A DNA stretch of 64,000 nucleotides from Rufibacter ruber (GTDB lineage: Bacteria; Bacteroidota; Bacteroidia; Cytophagales; Hymenobacteraceae), in contig NZ_LRMM01000021.1 in NCBI RefSeq assembly GCF_001647275.1, forward strand, positions 1 through 64,000, written 5' to 3'. Shown one piece after another: positions 63,471-64,000 of this stretch. The notes beneath the pieces were generated by a model that was not told the DNA's origin, made no database searches, and saw nothing but the letters and a program-made list of their open reading frames with translations. The first letter of the stretch is position 1. Each line of letters starts with the position of its first letter. A program made the position numbers and the translations under genes.

Positions 63471-64000
63471 TACCCCTCCCGGGAGGGGAGTATCAGACCT
63501 GCGTGGAGCAAGTGGCGGGTTAAAGTCCCTCTGGCATGCGTGGACCGGCAGGTGTCAACATCCCCCTTCGCCCCCTTCAAAGGGGGAGTAACAAAGTTAG
63601 TCCTGAGTTATGAGTCTTGAGTTCTGAGTCTCTTCTTTGCCCCCTTAAGGATTCAATACGCACGAAGCAGCAATGCCTGGTTTCGCCGCCCCGCCGCGAG
63701 AGCAGCCAGAGACCGCCCTCATCTATAGGTACGCGTCTGGAGACTCGCGCCAGCGCGTGATGTGGGAAACCATTCGCAACAGGCAAGCAACAATGAACCA
63801 TGAACCATCAACACTTCTGCCCCTGGCTGATGTGCGCAGCACGGGCTCGCCTCAGGCTAGCGGATCAGCAGTAGTTACCTACTGAAACAGACAGAGCAAG
63901 TAAGGCTGATCAGGAAAGGAACCGAAACCAGTCCTGGGGGTGAGCGCCTCTGTTCATACGGTGCCGAAGGCAACGCCAAAGGCGTAGTTTTAACAGCAGT
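63471..64000. repeat. Composite dispersed repeat, copy B (cut by window edge)
   Basis: It follows the block order of copy A (9621-10540) and stops inside the long hairpin, whose left arm TCCTGGGGGTGAGC begins at 63932. It lacks about 170 bases that copy A holds near 10120-10290. Confidence 0.75.

Larger units (their letters stand above)
63314..64000. other. Repeat-rich region at the right edge
   Basis: R1 copy 29, the 34-bp inverted segment, TGAGTCT heptamers (63597-63630) and composite repeat copy B, cut by the window edge. Short frames at 63577-63885 match repeat copy A on the other side of the window and are not genes. Confidence 0.6.

Overview
The window looks like a chromosome segment of a Bacteroidota bacterium of the order Cytophagales, most likely the family Hymenobacteraceae (Rufibacter-like). 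The reasons are the TAnnTTTG-type -7 promoter boxes, the gene families present (PorV/PorQ-like barrel protein, metallophosphoesterase-Omp85 fusion, long helix-hairpin-helix outer-membrane-like protein, hpt-adk-obgE neighbourhood) and mostly missing Shine-Dalgarno sequences. The genus is an inference from family resemblance. I found no rRNA, tRNA, CRISPR array, insertion-sequence transposase or phage gene.

Layout. 1-1161: start of a thioredoxin-like (TlpA-type) protein that runs off the left edge. 2598-6155: very large Omp85 barrel protein with a decayed phosphoesterase domain. 6491-9339: small hypotheticals, a metallo-beta-lactamase-fold hydrolase and a PRC-barrel/SHOCT protein. 9340-10883: repeat-rich spacer. 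10884-29240: mainly housekeeping and stress genes (SIMPL protein, acetyltransferase, RNase D, manganese catalase, lysine/saccharopine dehydrogenase-like enzyme, glycine decarboxylase, a PorV-like plus helix-hairpin-helix pair, flavin reductase, and a umuD-umuC pair whose UmuD lacks both catalytic residues). 29464-48349: AT-rich polysaccharide island with asnB, UDP-glucose dehydrogenase, UDP-glucuronate decarboxylase, UDP-sugar epimerase, eight glycosyltransferases, an acyltransferase, an ABC flippase candidate and a polymerase candidate. 48405-63313: TPR protein, M42 peptidase, membrane pyrophosphatase, hpt, adk, obgE, grpE, dnaJ, an ABC exporter pair and a ChaN-like protein. 63314-64000: repeat-rich spacer.

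The polysaccharide island is read as one production line. Ugd makes UDP-glucuronate, the decarboxylase makes UDP-xylose, and the epimerase makes a second uronic acid or galactose sugar. The AsnB-like enzyme could amidate uronic acids. Glycosyltransferases build the unit and the ABC protein and the multi-pass membrane protein could flip and polymerise it.

The most striking non-coding signal is a family of about 40-bp palindromes (called R1 here). I count 29 copies at gene borders from 2174 to 63381 and none in the 21.9 kb from 27933 to 49814 that holds the sugar island. Some copies form the core of longer terminator-like hairpins whose outer arms differ from copy to copy but still pair. Others have become part of coding sequences. 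Several other repeat families are also present: MITE-like elements, nested inverted repeats, ATTGCAAAT-type palindromes and a composite repeat shared by 9621-10540 and 63471-64000.

Three otherwise conserved genes (helix-hairpin-helix protein, pyrophosphatase, obgE) are broken by four single-base losses. Three of the four look like GGGC read as GGC, which suggests consensus errors in the assembly rather than real gene loss.
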